The notes under the pieces were generated by a model. The model was not told the DNA's origin and did not search any database. It saw nothing but the letters and a program-made list of their open reading frames with translations. Below, in pieces: positions 17,226-26,468 of a stretch of 64,000 bases of DNA. The DNA lies in assembly GCF_900114265.1 (NCBI RefSeq), contig NZ_FPKV01000001.1, positions 496,001 through 560,000 of the forward strand, given 5' to 3'. The DNA is from Flaviramulus basaltis (GTDB lineage Bacteria; Bacteroidota; Bacteroidia; Flavobacteriales; Flavobacteriaceae). How positions within the stretch are numbered: position 1 is the first letter of the stretch; each line of letters begins with the position of its first letter. The translations under genes were made by a program, and so were the position numbers.

Positions 17226-18245
17226 TTACTCTAACAATTTAAGCTTTGATAAATCATGAAAAAAGAAATCTTTTTCATCATTCATGGATACAAATAATCC
17301 GTTGGGAAACTTAACGCCTAAAGCTATAGTAGTAACATCACAACCATCGGTTTCCAGAGTTCCTAAATTAATTTCTTTTATAAAAGCATTTGTATCTACA
17401 TCAAAAACATTAAAGGTATGTTGCTGTTGATTGGAGACTATTAAAAAAGCTTTATCTTGATATCTAGCAATAGCCATACCCTCTATATCATCTCTAAAAT
17501 ATTCACCTCCAAAACAATAAATTTCTTTATCTCCCTTTGATGGATCTGCGTGATATTTTCGTATACAATGGCCTTCATCTGCATAATAAACAACACCTGT
17601 TTCATCATCAACAGCAATGGCTTCTATTTCTTTGTTTCCGCTAAAAACGCCTAATTTTCTTAGTAAATTTGTATGTACTCCCAAAGAATCTGAAACCAAT
17701 TCATATTGATATAAATAGCCTTGTGTTGGTCCAAATTTTCTACTTACAAAAACCGAAATACCACCAGTTTCTGGATTTTTATAAAATGAAACGCCCATTG
17801 GACGTTTCATTTCTAAATCAGTTTCATCAGTAAAAACTTTAAAACCACCATTGTCTAATGGCTTCATATCTGGAACAGAAAATAATCGTATTTGGTTTTT
17901 TTCTCTTTCAGAAAACACCATAATATCCGTTGAAGTAGAATCGGTTAAAGCAAAATTATATCCAACATCAACATTATTTGGATAGCTAATATTGGTAATA
18001 CTTTTTTCCTTTATAATTTTTCCATCTAAATCAAACGCATACACTCCGCCATTTACCTCATCTTTATCGGTACCAAAAACAATACTTGCTTCTGGATTGT
18101 TATTATTAATCCAAATAGCAGGATCATCTGTATCGTGTGGTGTTTTTTCTGTAACAACATCTGCAACTATTTCTGGCAATTTGGTAGCACAGGCTAATAA
18201 CAAAACGGTAATTCCAAAAACAATATTTACTTTAAGTTTATTCAT
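17226..18245 (-). CDS. Beta-propeller phytase lipoprotein
   Basis: A 339-residue secreted or surface lipoprotein (LLLACATK, Cys at 19) that releases phosphate from inositol phosphates. Signature pieces of the six-bladed phytase are present: DTDDPAIWI (38-46), SYPNNVDVG, KEIEAIAVDDETGVVYYADE with calcium- and phosphate-site acids, DDIEGMAI, and ETDGCDVT. Length matches the family. It starts nine bases after the TonB receptor stop, so the receptor is transcribed first and the phytase second. Confidence 0.9.
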   Translation of the reverse strand: MNKLKVNIVFGITVLLLACATKLPEIVADVVTEKTPHDTDDPAIWINNNNPEASIVFGTDKDEVNGGVYAFDLDGKIIKEKSITNISYPNNVDVGYNFALTDSTSTDIMVFSEREKNQIRLFSVPDMKPLDNGGFKVFTDETDLEMKRPMGVSFYKNPETGGISVFVSRKFGPTQGYLYQYELVSDSLGVHTNLLRKLGVFSGNKEIEAIAVDDETGVVYYADEGHCIRKYHADPSKGDKEIYCFGGEYFRDDIEGMAIARYQDKAFLIVSNQQQHTFNVFDVDTNAFIKEINLGTLETDGCDVTTIALGVKFPNGLFVSMNDEKDFFFHDLSKLKLLE

Positions 18246-18254
18246 GTTTTATTT

Positions 18255-21113
18255 TTAATTCTTTTTAAATAAATCATACTTTAAACCAAAAGTAAGACGC
18301 CTTCCGTAGTATTCTCTTTGCATGGTTCTGCTTTTAACACCTTGGTAATAACGCAAAGGTTGATCGGTAATATTATTTAAATCTAAATAAATACTCAAAC
18401 CTTTATTAAAAGCAAACGAGGCATTAAAATCTAAGAAAAATTGCTCATCATAATATCTATCTTCAAAAGCGCGTCCTCCAATTTCATCAACATAAGCATC
18501 AGAGAAATTACTTGACAAACGTAAACTTAATCTTTTGCTTGCATAGCCTAAAGAGGCATTAAACATGTTTGGGGCTGTATTTGGCAAATCTAAATCTGTA
18601 CGCTCATCACCATCTTCATTTCTAATACCGTTAGCATCAGATTTTAAATGTGTATAATTTAAATAAATACTGAAGTTTTTAGCAAAACCAGGTAAGAAAT
18701 CTAACTTACGTTGAAAAGCAAATTCAAAGCCTAATACAGAAGCATCATCTCCATTTAATGGTTGAAATAAATCAAACCCTGTAGTACCTGTACCAAAAGA
18801 ATCATCAGTGGTTTCTGTTTGAAATGTGTAAACAAAGTCATTTATTTTTTTATAAAATACACCTCCCGAAATGATTCCTATACTTTTAAAATAATGCTCT
18901 GCCATTAAATCAAAATTCATAGATGTTGTTGGATCTAAACCTGCATTTCCAACAAAAATTTCTTCGTCTCCTAAAACAACATCTAATGTAGGAACTAAAT
19001 CTGCATAATTTGGCCTTGCTAAAGTGTTTGTCCAAGCAAATCTTAAAACTGTGGCATCTGTTAAGTCATATTTAAAATGAACACCCGGAAGCACATTTGT
19101 ATAAGAACTCTCTTCTGTAATTTCTCCAATAATATTCTCTTCATCTTCTATTTGGTTCCCGGTTGCTGTAATTTTAGTTGTTTCAATTCTTAGTCCAAAA
19201 AGTGCACTAAGCTTATCTGATAATTTTTGATTAGCCATTATATAACCAGCAAAAACATTTTCTTCTACATCAAAATTTGCTCTTAAATACTCGTCTGGCA
19301 CATCTTCGCCTTCAAACTGTGAAGCATCATTTAAATTAAGACTTCCAATAAATTCTGGAGTTGCAAAAGAACCAACTAAGTATTGGCTTCCTGCTAAAAA
19401 ATCTGAATCTGAATAATCACGAGTAGGAACAGTTCCTAAAAGATTAAAAGCAGAGGTTTCTGGAGAATACTCCATAAAATTATTATCTCTATTTTTATTT
19501 TTAAATCTGGCACGAGCACCAAATTTTAAGAATCCTTCCTCTTGGTTAAATAAGTTTAATGGTAATTTAAAATTCACAAATACATTAAAATCTTCTTCTT
19601 CTGTATATTGATTTTCTTCAGTTAATTCTCCAAATTCAAAATCATTATAAGCAGCATCTGTTGCACTTACTGGTGTGTATAAAGGATATTCAGAATCATT
19701 ATTATAAGAAATAGCGTACTCACTTTCATATTCTAAATAACGCTCGTTTAAACGCTCTTCTGATGCTTTTGCAAAAGATGCCATCCAGTCTATTTGTAAA
19801 GCATTAACCAAGTGCTCACCACCTAAACTGAAATTAAACATACGTTGATCTTCTAAACGCCTGTTTTTGTTACGGTTATTATCAACACCTCCTTTTGATT
19901 GTCTTTTTACTTCTACAGGAAATGAGGTTAAATTTCCATTTTCATCCACAGTAAAATCTCCTGGCTCAATATCTTCTCCATCTAAAATTTCATGTTCTAA
20001 ACGAAATCGGTTTTCACGGTCATCTCTCCAGTTATAGATAGATTTGAAATAAATATTATTATTGTCGTTAAACTTATAGTCAAAATTAGCTGAAAAACTG
20101 CGACGTATACGCTGCACTAAATACTCTCTAATTTCAAATGTTTTTGCATATGGATTTACGTCTACTTCCTCTAAGTTATCTTCATCATCATTAGCATTAT
20201 ATTCAAATTCATCTTCCCATTCTGCTTCAATATTATCACTTCCAAAATCTTTATCATTAAATGACACTGAAAGCATCCATCCAAATTTTCCGTCATTAGA
20301 TCTATCGCCTACTAAAAGCGATCCGTTAATAATTCTCTTATCTGTAATGTAATTAACTCCAGAACCTGCAGTTGCAGATAACCTAAAACCTTGTGGAGAG
20401 GTTCTTGTTATTAAGTTTACAGAACCACCAAGAGCATCGGCATCCATATCTGGAGTTACTGCCTTATTAACCTCAATAGTTTGAATCATATCTGATGGAA
20501 TTAAATCCATTTGAACATTTCTATTATCGCCTTCGGCTGAGGGAATTCTACTCCCATTTAATGTTACAGAGTTTAGTTGTGGAGACAAACCTCTAACAAT
20601 AATGTTTCTAGCTTCTCCTTGATCTACTTGCATTGTAATTCCTGGAATACGTTTTACAGCATCTCCAATATTTGCATCAGGAAATTTACCAATTTGATCT
20701 GTAGACACAATGTTGGTTATGTTCGTTTTGTTTTTTTGAGTATTTAAGGCTCGTGCTTGCCCGCCAATACTATATGCTGTTATTTGAACTTCATTTAACT
20801 CTGTGCTTTGAGAAGCTAAGACAATATTAACAAATGCTGTTTGAGAAGCAGATAAAGTAACCTCTTCTTCATAATCGGAATAACCCAAATACTGAATTAA
20901 AAGCGTATAAGTTCCTTCTGGAATATCTACAATGGTGAATTTTCCATCAAAATCTGATACTGCTCCTTTTTTAAGTTGTTCAATTAAAACTGTTGCTCCA
21001 GGAACGGTGATACCATTATTATCGGTTATAATACCTTGAATATTTCCGTTTTGTGAGAATACAAAAGATGAAAACATTAAGGCAAAGAATAAAATTACGT
21101 AGTGGTTTTTCAT
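18255..21113 (-). CDS. TonB-dependent receptor with carboxypeptidase-like N-terminal domain, phytase partner
   Basis: A 952-residue outer-membrane receptor. After a signal peptide (ending FVFSQ) there is a carboxypeptidase-regulatory-like domain (about 22-110, GIITDNNGITVPGATVLIEQ), a plug (NIGDAVKRIPGITMQVDQGE, then RNIIVRGLSPQLNSVTLNG) and a barrel ending YDLFKKN. No SusD-like partner is adjacent; instead the phytase follows after nine bases. It probably takes up phytate breakdown products or an associated metal. TonB receptor plus beta-propeller phytase is a known pairing in aquatic Bacteroidota. Confidence 0.9.
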   Translation of the reverse strand: MKNHYVILFFALMFSSFVFSQNGNIQGIITDNNGITVPGATVLIEQLKKGAVSDFDGKFTIVDIPEGTYTLLIQYLGYSDYEEEVTLSASQTAFVNIVLASQSTELNEVQITAYSIGGQARALNTQKNKTNITNIVSTDQIGKFPDANIGDAVKRIPGITMQVDQGEARNIIVRGLSPQLNSVTLNGSRIPSAEGDNRNVQMDLIPSDMIQTIEVNKAVTPDMDADALGGSVNLITRTSPQGFRLSATAGSGVNYITDKRIINGSLLVGDRSNDGKFGWMLSVSFNDKDFGSDNIEAEWEDEFEYNANDDEDNLEEVDVNPYAKTFEIREYLVQRIRRSFSANFDYKFNDNNNIYFKSIYNWRDDRENRFRLEHEILDGEDIEPGDFTVDENGNLTSFPVEVKRQSKGGVDNNRNKNRRLEDQRMFNFSLGGEHLVNALQIDWMASFAKASEERLNERYLEYESEYAISYNNDSEYPLYTPVSATDAAYNDFEFGELTEENQYTEEEDFNVFVNFKLPLNLFNQEEGFLKFGARARFKNKNRDNNFMEYSPETSAFNLLGTVPTRDYSDSDFLAGSQYLVGSFATPEFIGSLNLNDASQFEGEDVPDEYLRANFDVEENVFAGYIMANQKLSDKLSALFGLRIETTKITATGNQIEDEENIIGEITEESSYTNVLPGVHFKYDLTDATVLRFAWTNTLARPNYADLVPTLDVVLGDEEIFVGNAGLDPTTSMNFDLMAEHYFKSIGIISGGVFYKKINDFVYTFQTETTDDSFGTGTTGFDLFQPLNGDDASVLGFEFAFQRKLDFLPGFAKNFSIYLNYTHLKSDANGIRNEDGDERTDLDLPNTAPNMFNASLGYASKRLSLRLSSNFSDAYVDEIGGRAFEDRYYDEQFFLDFNASFAFNKGLSIYLDLNNITDQPLRYYQGVKSRTMQREYYGRRLTFGLKYDLFKKN

Positions 21114-21278
21114 TGTTATTTTGTTGATTAGTTATGTAAACACTAAATAACAAAACGTATAAATGAAGCGTTTTAAGTACTTTTTAAATTAAGGTTATCT
21201 ATTAACTAAAAATACTTAGATTTTAAACTTACTTAACATTAAATAAAACTTTAGATCACATTTTATTTAATTCCATAA

Positions 21279-21310
21279 AAAAACCCTTTCTGGAAACAGA
21301 AAGGGTTTTT
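21279..21310 (-). terminator. Terminator after rplU-rpmA
   Basis: A 14-base perfect stem AAAAACCCTTTCTG/CAGAAAGGGTTTTT with a GAAA tetraloop. With A and T runs on both sides it can work either way; it ends the ribosomal-protein transcript. Confidence 0.9.
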
Positions 21311-21333
21311 ATTCTTGTTAAGAAAATTATTTC

Positions 21334-21594
21334 TTAAGCCTCAAAAGGCTCAATAGAAACATAAGATTTGTTATCTTTTTTCTTTGTGAATTTTACAACA
21401 CCATCAACATAAGCGTGTAAAGTGTGATCTTTTGAAGAATATACATTCTCACCTGGGTGATGTGTATTACCTCTTTGTCTTACGATGATATTTCCAGCTA
21501 AGGCAGCTTGTCCACCAAAAATCTTAACGCCTAAACGTTTTGATTCTGATTCTCTACCATTCTTAGAACTACCTACTCCTTTTTTGTGAGCCAT
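21334..21594 (-). CDS. rpmA: 50S ribosomal protein bL27
   Basis: An 86-residue large-subunit protein near the peptidyl-transferase centre. The N-terminus [20 protein letters not shown] and the [21 protein letters not shown] segment are diagnostic. It begins directly with MAHKKG, without the cleavable extension seen in Firmicutes. It follows rplU after 41 bases, the usual order. Confidence 0.98.
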   Translation of the reverse strand: MAHKKGVGSSKNGRESESKRLGVKIFGGQAALAGNIIVRQRGNTHHPGENVYSSKDHTLHAYVDGVVKFTKKKDNKSYVSIEPFEA

Positions 21595-21635
21595 TGTCTT
21601 AAGTTTTTATATTGTTAATATTAAGTGTTGTAGAA

Positions 21636-22310
21636 TTATTTTTCTACGCCACCATCTAATCTGTCTTGTAATTCTTTTAACTCATCCCATTTACCATCAG
21701 CAGCTAATTGCGCTTGCTTTGGCCAAGTATCAGTTACTAAGTGTGCTAATCTAGAGCTTGCTTCTGTTAAGATTTCACTTAACTTAGCAGCATCTGTTTT
21801 TGCAACTTTAGCGAAAGTATCTATACCTGCAGCTACTAATGCTTCAGCAGCTTTTGGTCCAGCACCTTCAATTTTTTTTAAATCATCTGCTTTTGCAGCT
21901 GATTTTTTTGGAGCAGCTTTCTTTGCTTCAGCTTTAGGAGCTTCAACTTTTGGTTCTGCTTTTTTCTCTGCTTTTACTGGGGCAGCTTTTTTAGCTCCAG
22001 AAGCAGCAATACTTTCAATTACAATTTCCGTTAAAGATTGACGGTGACCATTTTTAACACGGTAACCTTTACGTCTTTTCTTTTTGAAAACTATAACTTT
22101 ATCACCTTTAAGGTGCTTTAAGACTTTTGCTCCTACTTGAGCTCCGTCTATAGCTGGGGCGCCAACAGTTATTGTATCACCATCTCCTAAAAGAAGAACG
22201 TTATCGAAAGAAACTTTCTTACCTTCTTCAGTTTGTAAACGGTTAACAAAAACTCTTTGATCTTTAACAACTTTAAATTGTTGCCCTGCTATCTCTACAA
22301 TTGCGTACAT
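21636..22310 (-). CDS. rplU: 50S ribosomal protein bL21 with C-terminal helix-hairpin-helix extension
   Basis: A 224-residue protein. Residues 1-102 are a normal bL21 (YAIVEIAGQQFKVVKDQRV, VIVFKKKRRKGYRVKNGHRQ). Then comes an Ala/Lys/Pro-rich linker (103-141) and a helical domain (142-224) opening with DDLKKIEGAGPKAAEALVAA, a helix-hairpin-helix pattern. Usual bL21 is about 103 residues. Extended forms occur in Bacteroidota; the job of the extra domain is not known to me, but it may contact rRNA. A strong promoter lies 43 bases upstream. Confidence 0.96.
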   Translation of the reverse strand: MYAIVEIAGQQFKVVKDQRVFVNRLQTEEGKKVSFDNVLLLGDGDTITVGAPAIDGAQVGAKVLKHLKGDKVIVFKKKRRKGYRVKNGHRQSLTEIVIESIAASGAKKAAPVKAEKKAEPKVEAPKAEAKKAAPKKSAAKADDLKKIEGAGPKAAEALVAAGIDTFAKVAKTDAAKLSEILTEASSRLAHLVTDTWPKQAQLAADGKWDELKELQDRLDGGVEK

Positions 22311-22352
22311 AGCGTAACGTTTTTATTAATTAATTTGTTCAAAAAATGAGTG

Positions 22353-22383
22353 CAAATATACTGCTAATTAATTAATCTACAAA
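22353..22383 (-). promoter_or_regulatory. Promoter of rplU-rpmA
   Basis: Minus strand TTTG (22383-22380), 19 bases, TATATTTG (22360-22353). This is a textbook match to the Bacteroidota primary-sigma consensus and suits a highly expressed operon. Confidence 0.75.
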
Positions 22384-22387
22384 CGTT

Positions 22388-22840
22388 TTATTGTTTTTGA
22401 GGAATATTTCCGCTTTTTTTAAAAAGTTGCATTACTGTTAGTGTTGAAACCACTGTTGTTGCAAACCCCATTATAGCCACTACAAAAGTTACCAAACCTA
22501 CATCTGCACCCAAACCACCATTCATTAATTTAAGTAATTCTGGCAAAAAATTTGGATTAAATTCGGTAGCATAAAACAAAAAGAAAATAGTAAATAACAA
22601 AGTAGCAACAGTACCTGTAATGAGTCCTGTTTTAAAACCTTCACCATAAGAGAAATCATCAGAATTTTCAAGCTTTTTAAAACGTATGGCTTCATAAATC
22701 CCAAAAGCTGTTATTAAGGCATTAAAAAAACTAAATGCTGGATTAGTGTGTTTATGGAATAGTGCTAAAACTAAAAAATAGGCTATTAAAACGGCGCTAG
22801 TAACCAAACCAAAACGAATAGGAAGAGATATTTTATTCAT
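22388..22840 (-). CDS. DUF4199 family membrane protein
   Basis: A 150-residue inner-membrane protein with four hydrophobic helices, a FSYGEGFKTGLITG motif between helices 2 and 3, and a short charged tail; this layout is that of DUF4199. Its role is unknown. I chose ATG 22840 (MNKISLPIRFGLVTS), since a longer reading to 22918 adds 26 residues that do not look like a family N-terminus. It is divergent from the M16 peptidase operon. Confidence 0.75.
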   Translation of the reverse strand: MNKISLPIRFGLVTSAVLIAYFLVLALFHKHTNPAFSFFNALITAFGIYEAIRFKKLENSDDFSYGEGFKTGLITGTVATLLFTIFFLFYATEFNPNFLPELLKLMNGGLGADVGLVTFVVAIMGFATTVVSTLTVMQLFKKSGNIPQKQ

Positions 22841-22946
22841 AATAATAGGTTGAATTAATTCATTTAAATTTCGTAAAAAAAAATGACTTAAAATAATTAA
22901 ATCATAAATTTCCGACAAACAAGCTAAAAAAAGCCATATGATTTAT

Positions 22947-22954
22947 TATTTTTG
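22947..22954 (+). promoter_or_regulatory. -7 promoter box of the M16 peptidase operon
   Basis: TATTTTTG matches TAnnTTTG, giving a leader of roughly 60 bases to the ATG at 23025. No clear -33 box. Confidence 0.45.
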
Positions 22955-23024
22955 AGAAACTGTAACTTTTTTTAAAAATACAGACATACTTTACTATAAG
23001 AAACAATACAAACAAAAACTCAAA

Positions 23025-24341
23025 ATGAAAAAAAGACTATTTTTATTCGCTTCAATGGCTTTAGCTGGTTTTTCAGTTAATGCTCAAGAAGTAAAATTTG
23101 AAGAATTTGATCTAGACAACGGATTACATGTTATTCTTCATCAAGACAACACGGCTCCTGTTGTTATAACATCTGTTATGTATAATGTTGGGGGAAAGGA
23201 TGGAGATAGATCTCGTACTGGGTTTGCTCACTTTTTTGAACATCTTCTATTTGAAGGCTCAGAAAATATTGAGCGTGGGGAATTTATGAAAATTATTCCT
23301 GCAAATGGAGGTACTTTTAACGCTAATACTTCTCAAGACAGAACATATTATTATGAGATTTTCCCTTCTAATAAATTAGAATTAGGATTATGGTTAGAGT
23401 CTGAGCGTATGCTACACCCTGTTATTGACCAAGTTGGAGTTGACACTCAAAACGAGGTTGTAAAAGAAGAAAAACGCCAACGTTATGACAGGCCTTATGG
23501 AGGTTTATTAGAAGCCATTGGATCCAATGTTTTTGAAGTACACCCTTATAAAGACCCTAATATTGGTTACCTAGAGCATTTAGATGCTGCTACCTTAGAA
23601 GAGTTTAATACTTACTTTAAATCTTATTATGGTCCAAATAATGCCGTATTAATTGTTGCAGGAGACTTAGACATTGCCAAAACCAAAAAAATGGTTGGCG
23701 ATTATTTTAATGAAGTAAAAAAGGGACCAGAGGTAGTTAGAAATTTTCCTAAAGAAACTCCTATTACTGAGACTAAAGAGGCTATAGCTTATGATAAAAA
23801 TATTCAAATTCCTGCAATTCTTGCGGCATATAGAACCCCAGGTTTTGGAACACGTGATGCATATATTCTAGACATGATCTCTTCTTATTTAAGTGGTGGT
23901 AAAAGTTCTATTTTGTACAAAAAATTAGTAGACGAACAAAAAGAAGCACTACAAGTTCAAGCAGTAAATCTAGGACAAATGGATTATAGCGTTTTTGCTT
24001 TATTTGCTTTGCCTTTAGGTGAAACAACCTTAGACACTCTACTATCTGAAATGGATGAAGAAATTACTAAAATGCAAAACGAATTAATTTCAGAAAGAGA
24101 TCATCAAAAACTTCTAAATCAATTTGAAAATCAATTCGTAAATTCTAATTCAAGTATTGCTGGTATTGCTGGCTCGTTAGCAACATACTACTTATTATAT
24201 GGCGATGTAAACCTAATAAATAAAGAAATTGACATTTATAGATCAATTACTAGAGAAGACATTCAAGCTGTAGCTAAAAAATACTTAAGCCCAAATCAAC
24301 GCGTAGAAATAGAATATTTACCTAAAAAAGATGAGCAATAA
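23025..24341 (+). CDS. M16 family zinc peptidase, catalytic subunit
   Basis: A 438-residue exported protein (signal peptide, cleavage likely after NA at 20) of the pitrilysin/processing-peptidase family. The inverted zinc motif HFFEH (69-73) and the downstream Glu in NEVVKEEKRQRYD are intact, so it should be active. It ends with a second M16 half, as in the two-domain family of about 440 residues. It is followed by a partner M16 gene lacking the zinc site, the usual active/inactive pair, likely acting in the periplasm. Confidence 0.9.
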   Translation: MKKRLFLFASMALAGFSVNAQEVKFEEFDLDNGLHVILHQDNTAPVVITSVMYNVGGKDGDRSRTGFAHFFEHLLFEGSENIERGEFMKIIPANGGTFNANTSQDRTYYYEIFPSNKLELGLWLESERMLHPVIDQVGVDTQNEVVKEEKRQRYDRPYGGLLEAIGSNVFEVHPYKDPNIGYLEHLDAATLEEFNTYFKSYYGPNNAVLIVAGDLDIAKTKKMVGDYFNEVKKGPEVVRNFPKETPITETKEAIAYDKNIQIPAILAAYRTPGFGTRDAYILDMISSYLSGGKSSILYKKLVDEQKEALQVQAVNLGQMDYSVFALFALPLGETTLDTLLSEMDEEITKMQNELISERDHQKLLNQFENQFVNSNSSIAGIAGSLATYYLLYGDVNLINKEIDIYRSITREDIQAVAKKYLSPNQRVEIEYLPKKDEQ

Positions 24342-24342
24342 G

Positions 24343-26412
24343 ATGAAAACAATATATATCATGAATACTAAATTATTTGCCTTTATACTATTGTTTTTTG
24401 TAAGCATAAGTATTAACGCACAAATAGACCGATCTAAACAGCCAGAAGCAGGTCCAGCTCCAAAGATTACATTAGAAACTCCAGAAGAGTTTGAATTAAA
24501 AAATGGACTTAAAGTTCTTGTTGTTGAAAACCATAAATTGCCTAGAGTTTCTTACTCATTACGTATAGATAACAATCCAATTGCAACTGGCAAAAAAGCT
24601 GGTGTAGAAAGCTTAATTGGTAATATGTTAGGCAACGGAACTACATCAATTTCCAAAGATGATTTCAATGAAGAAATTGATTTTTTAGGAGCTAGTCTTA
24701 ATTTTGGTTTTAGTGGTGGTTTTGCTAGCTCATTATCTAAATACTCAAATCGTATTATAGAATTAATGGCTGATGCAGCTATAAATCCCTTATTAACAGA
24801 AGAAGAATTTGACAAAGAAAAAGTAAAGCTTCTTGAAAATTTAAAATCTAACGAAAAAAGCATTGATGCTATTGGCAATCGTGTAGGCGACGCCCTATCT
24901 TACGGAACAAGTCATCCTTACGGTGAATTTATAACAGAAGAAACTATTAATAATGTAACTTTTATTGATGCTGTTGCTTTTTACGAAAGATATTTTAATC
25001 CAAATAATGCTTATTTAGTTGTTATTGGAGATATTGATTTAAAAACCATTAAAAAACAAATTAAAAAACATTTTAGTGCTTGGGAAAAATCTAAAGAAAC
25101 ACAATCTGCAGTAATTGCCGTGAGCCCAAATATAGAAGCAACTCAAATTAATTTTGTCGATTTACCAACTGCATCTCAATCTAGTATCTCCATTACTAAT
25201 AATGTAGATTTAAAGATGAATGATGAAGATTATCATGCTTCTTTAATTACAAACAACATCTTAGGTGGTGGTGGCGAAGGTTATTTATTTAAAAACCTTC
25301 GTGAAGAACACGGGTATACTTATGGTGCTTATTCAAGTTTGAGCGCAAACAGATATGGCGCAGGGCGTTTTGAAGCAACAGCCAAAGTAAGAAATATGGT
25401 AACAGATAGTGCCGTTGTACAAGCGCTAAAAGAAATTAATCGTATTAAAACAGAACCTGTAGATGCACAAACACTTAAAGATGCAAAAGCTAAATATGTT
25501 GGTAATTTTATTATGGGCTTAGAGCGTCCACAAACAGTAGCAAATTATGCTCTTAATATCAAACTTAACAACTTACCACAAGATTTTTACGAAACATATT
25601 TACAAAAAATTAACGACGTAACTGTTGAAGACATAAATAGAGTTGCCAATAAATATATCAAGTCTGAAAACGCAAGAGTTGTTGTTGTTGGTAAAGGAAG
25701 TGATGTATTAGAAAACCTTGAAAAAACAGGTATTCCAATTAAATATTACGATGTATATGCAAACGCTGTAGAAAAGCCAACTTACGAAATACCAATGCCT
25801 GCAGATATGAGTGCAGACAAAGTACTTAACGCGTATATTTTGGCAATTGGTGGTAAAGAAAAATTAGATAAAGTGAATTCTGTTTTTATAACAGCTGAAG
25901 CTGAGTTACAACCTGGTGTAATGATGAATTTAGCAATGAAAAAAACTGTGAAAAATCAGGCGCTTCAAGAAATCACTGCGATGGGTCAGTCTATAATGAA
26001 ATCTGTTGTTGATGGCGAGTCTGGTTACATGGTAATGCAAGGACAACGTAAAGATTTAAGTGACGATGAATTGAAAGAAGCTCAAGTGGAGTCTTCTCCT
26101 TTTCCAGAAGTTAACTATTTAAATGGTGGTGTTTCTCTTGAAAAAATAGAAAAAATAGAAGGCCAAAACGCTTATAAAATTAAAGTGAGTGATGAAACTT
26201 CTATTTATTATAGTGTAGAAACAGGTCTAAAAATCATGGAAGTTAAATCTGCTCCAACAGGATCTGTATCAACATACTTTACAGAATACCAAGAAGTATC
26301 AGGAATAAAATTCCCTTTTAAAATAGGACAAAGTTTTGGACCTCGTAAATTAGATTTCTTAGTAAAAGAAATTAAAGTTAATGAAGGCGTAAGTGATGTA
26401 GATTTTGACTAA
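24343..26412 (+). CDS. M16 family peptidase-like partner with extra C-terminal lipoprotein-like domain
   Basis: About 689 residues from ATG 24343 (ATGs at 24331 and 24361 are also possible; 24331 would overlap the previous gene). A signal peptide precedes an M16 double domain that has no HxxEH: the place is taken by GVESLIGNMLGNGT, so it is non-catalytic. It keeps the R/Y region (LREEHGYTYGAYSSL) used for substrate binding. The last 200 residues, from about ADKVLNAYILAIGGKEKL, look like a LolA-type half-barrel domain. It probably forms a heterodimer with the preceding enzyme. Confidence 0.87.
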   Translation: MKTIYIMNTKLFAFILLFFVSISINAQIDRSKQPEAGPAPKITLETPEEFELKNGLKVLVVENHKLPRVSYSLRIDNNPIATGKKAGVESLIGNMLGNGTTSISKDDFNEEIDFLGASLNFGFSGGFASSLSKYSNRIIELMADAAINPLLTEEEFDKEKVKLLENLKSNEKSIDAIGNRVGDALSYGTSHPYGEFITEETINNVTFIDAVAFYERYFNPNNAYLVVIGDIDLKTIKKQIKKHFSAWEKSKETQSAVIAVSPNIEATQINFVDLPTASQSSISITNNVDLKMNDEDYHASLITNNILGGGGEGYLFKNLREEHGYTYGAYSSLSANRYGAGRFEATAKVRNMVTDSAVVQALKEINRIKTEPVDAQTLKDAKAKYVGNFIMGLERPQTVANYALNIKLNNLPQDFYETYLQKINDVTVEDINRVANKYIKSENARVVVVGKGSDVLENLEKTGIPIKYYDVYANAVEKPTYEIPMPADMSADKVLNAYILAIGGKEKLDKVNSVFITAEAELQPGVMMNLAMKKTVKNQALQEITAMGQSIMKSVVDGESGYMVMQGQRKDLSDDELKEAQVESSPFPEVNYLNGGVSLEKIEKIEGQNAYKIKVSDETSIYYSVETGLKIMEVKSAPTGSVSTYFTEYQEVSGIKFPFKIGQSFGPRKLDFLVKEIKVNEGVSDVDFD

Positions 26413-26434
26413 AAATCTATCTAACATTTAAATT

Positions 26435-26468
26435 AAAAAAGCCGAAGTTATTATACTTCGGCTTTTTT
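26435..26468. terminator. Bidirectional terminator between M16 operon and EamA gene
   Basis: AAAAAAGCCGAAGT pairs with ACTTCGGCTTTTTT around a small AT loop. A and T runs on each side serve both converging transcripts; the end overlaps the EamA stop codon. Confidence 0.85.
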
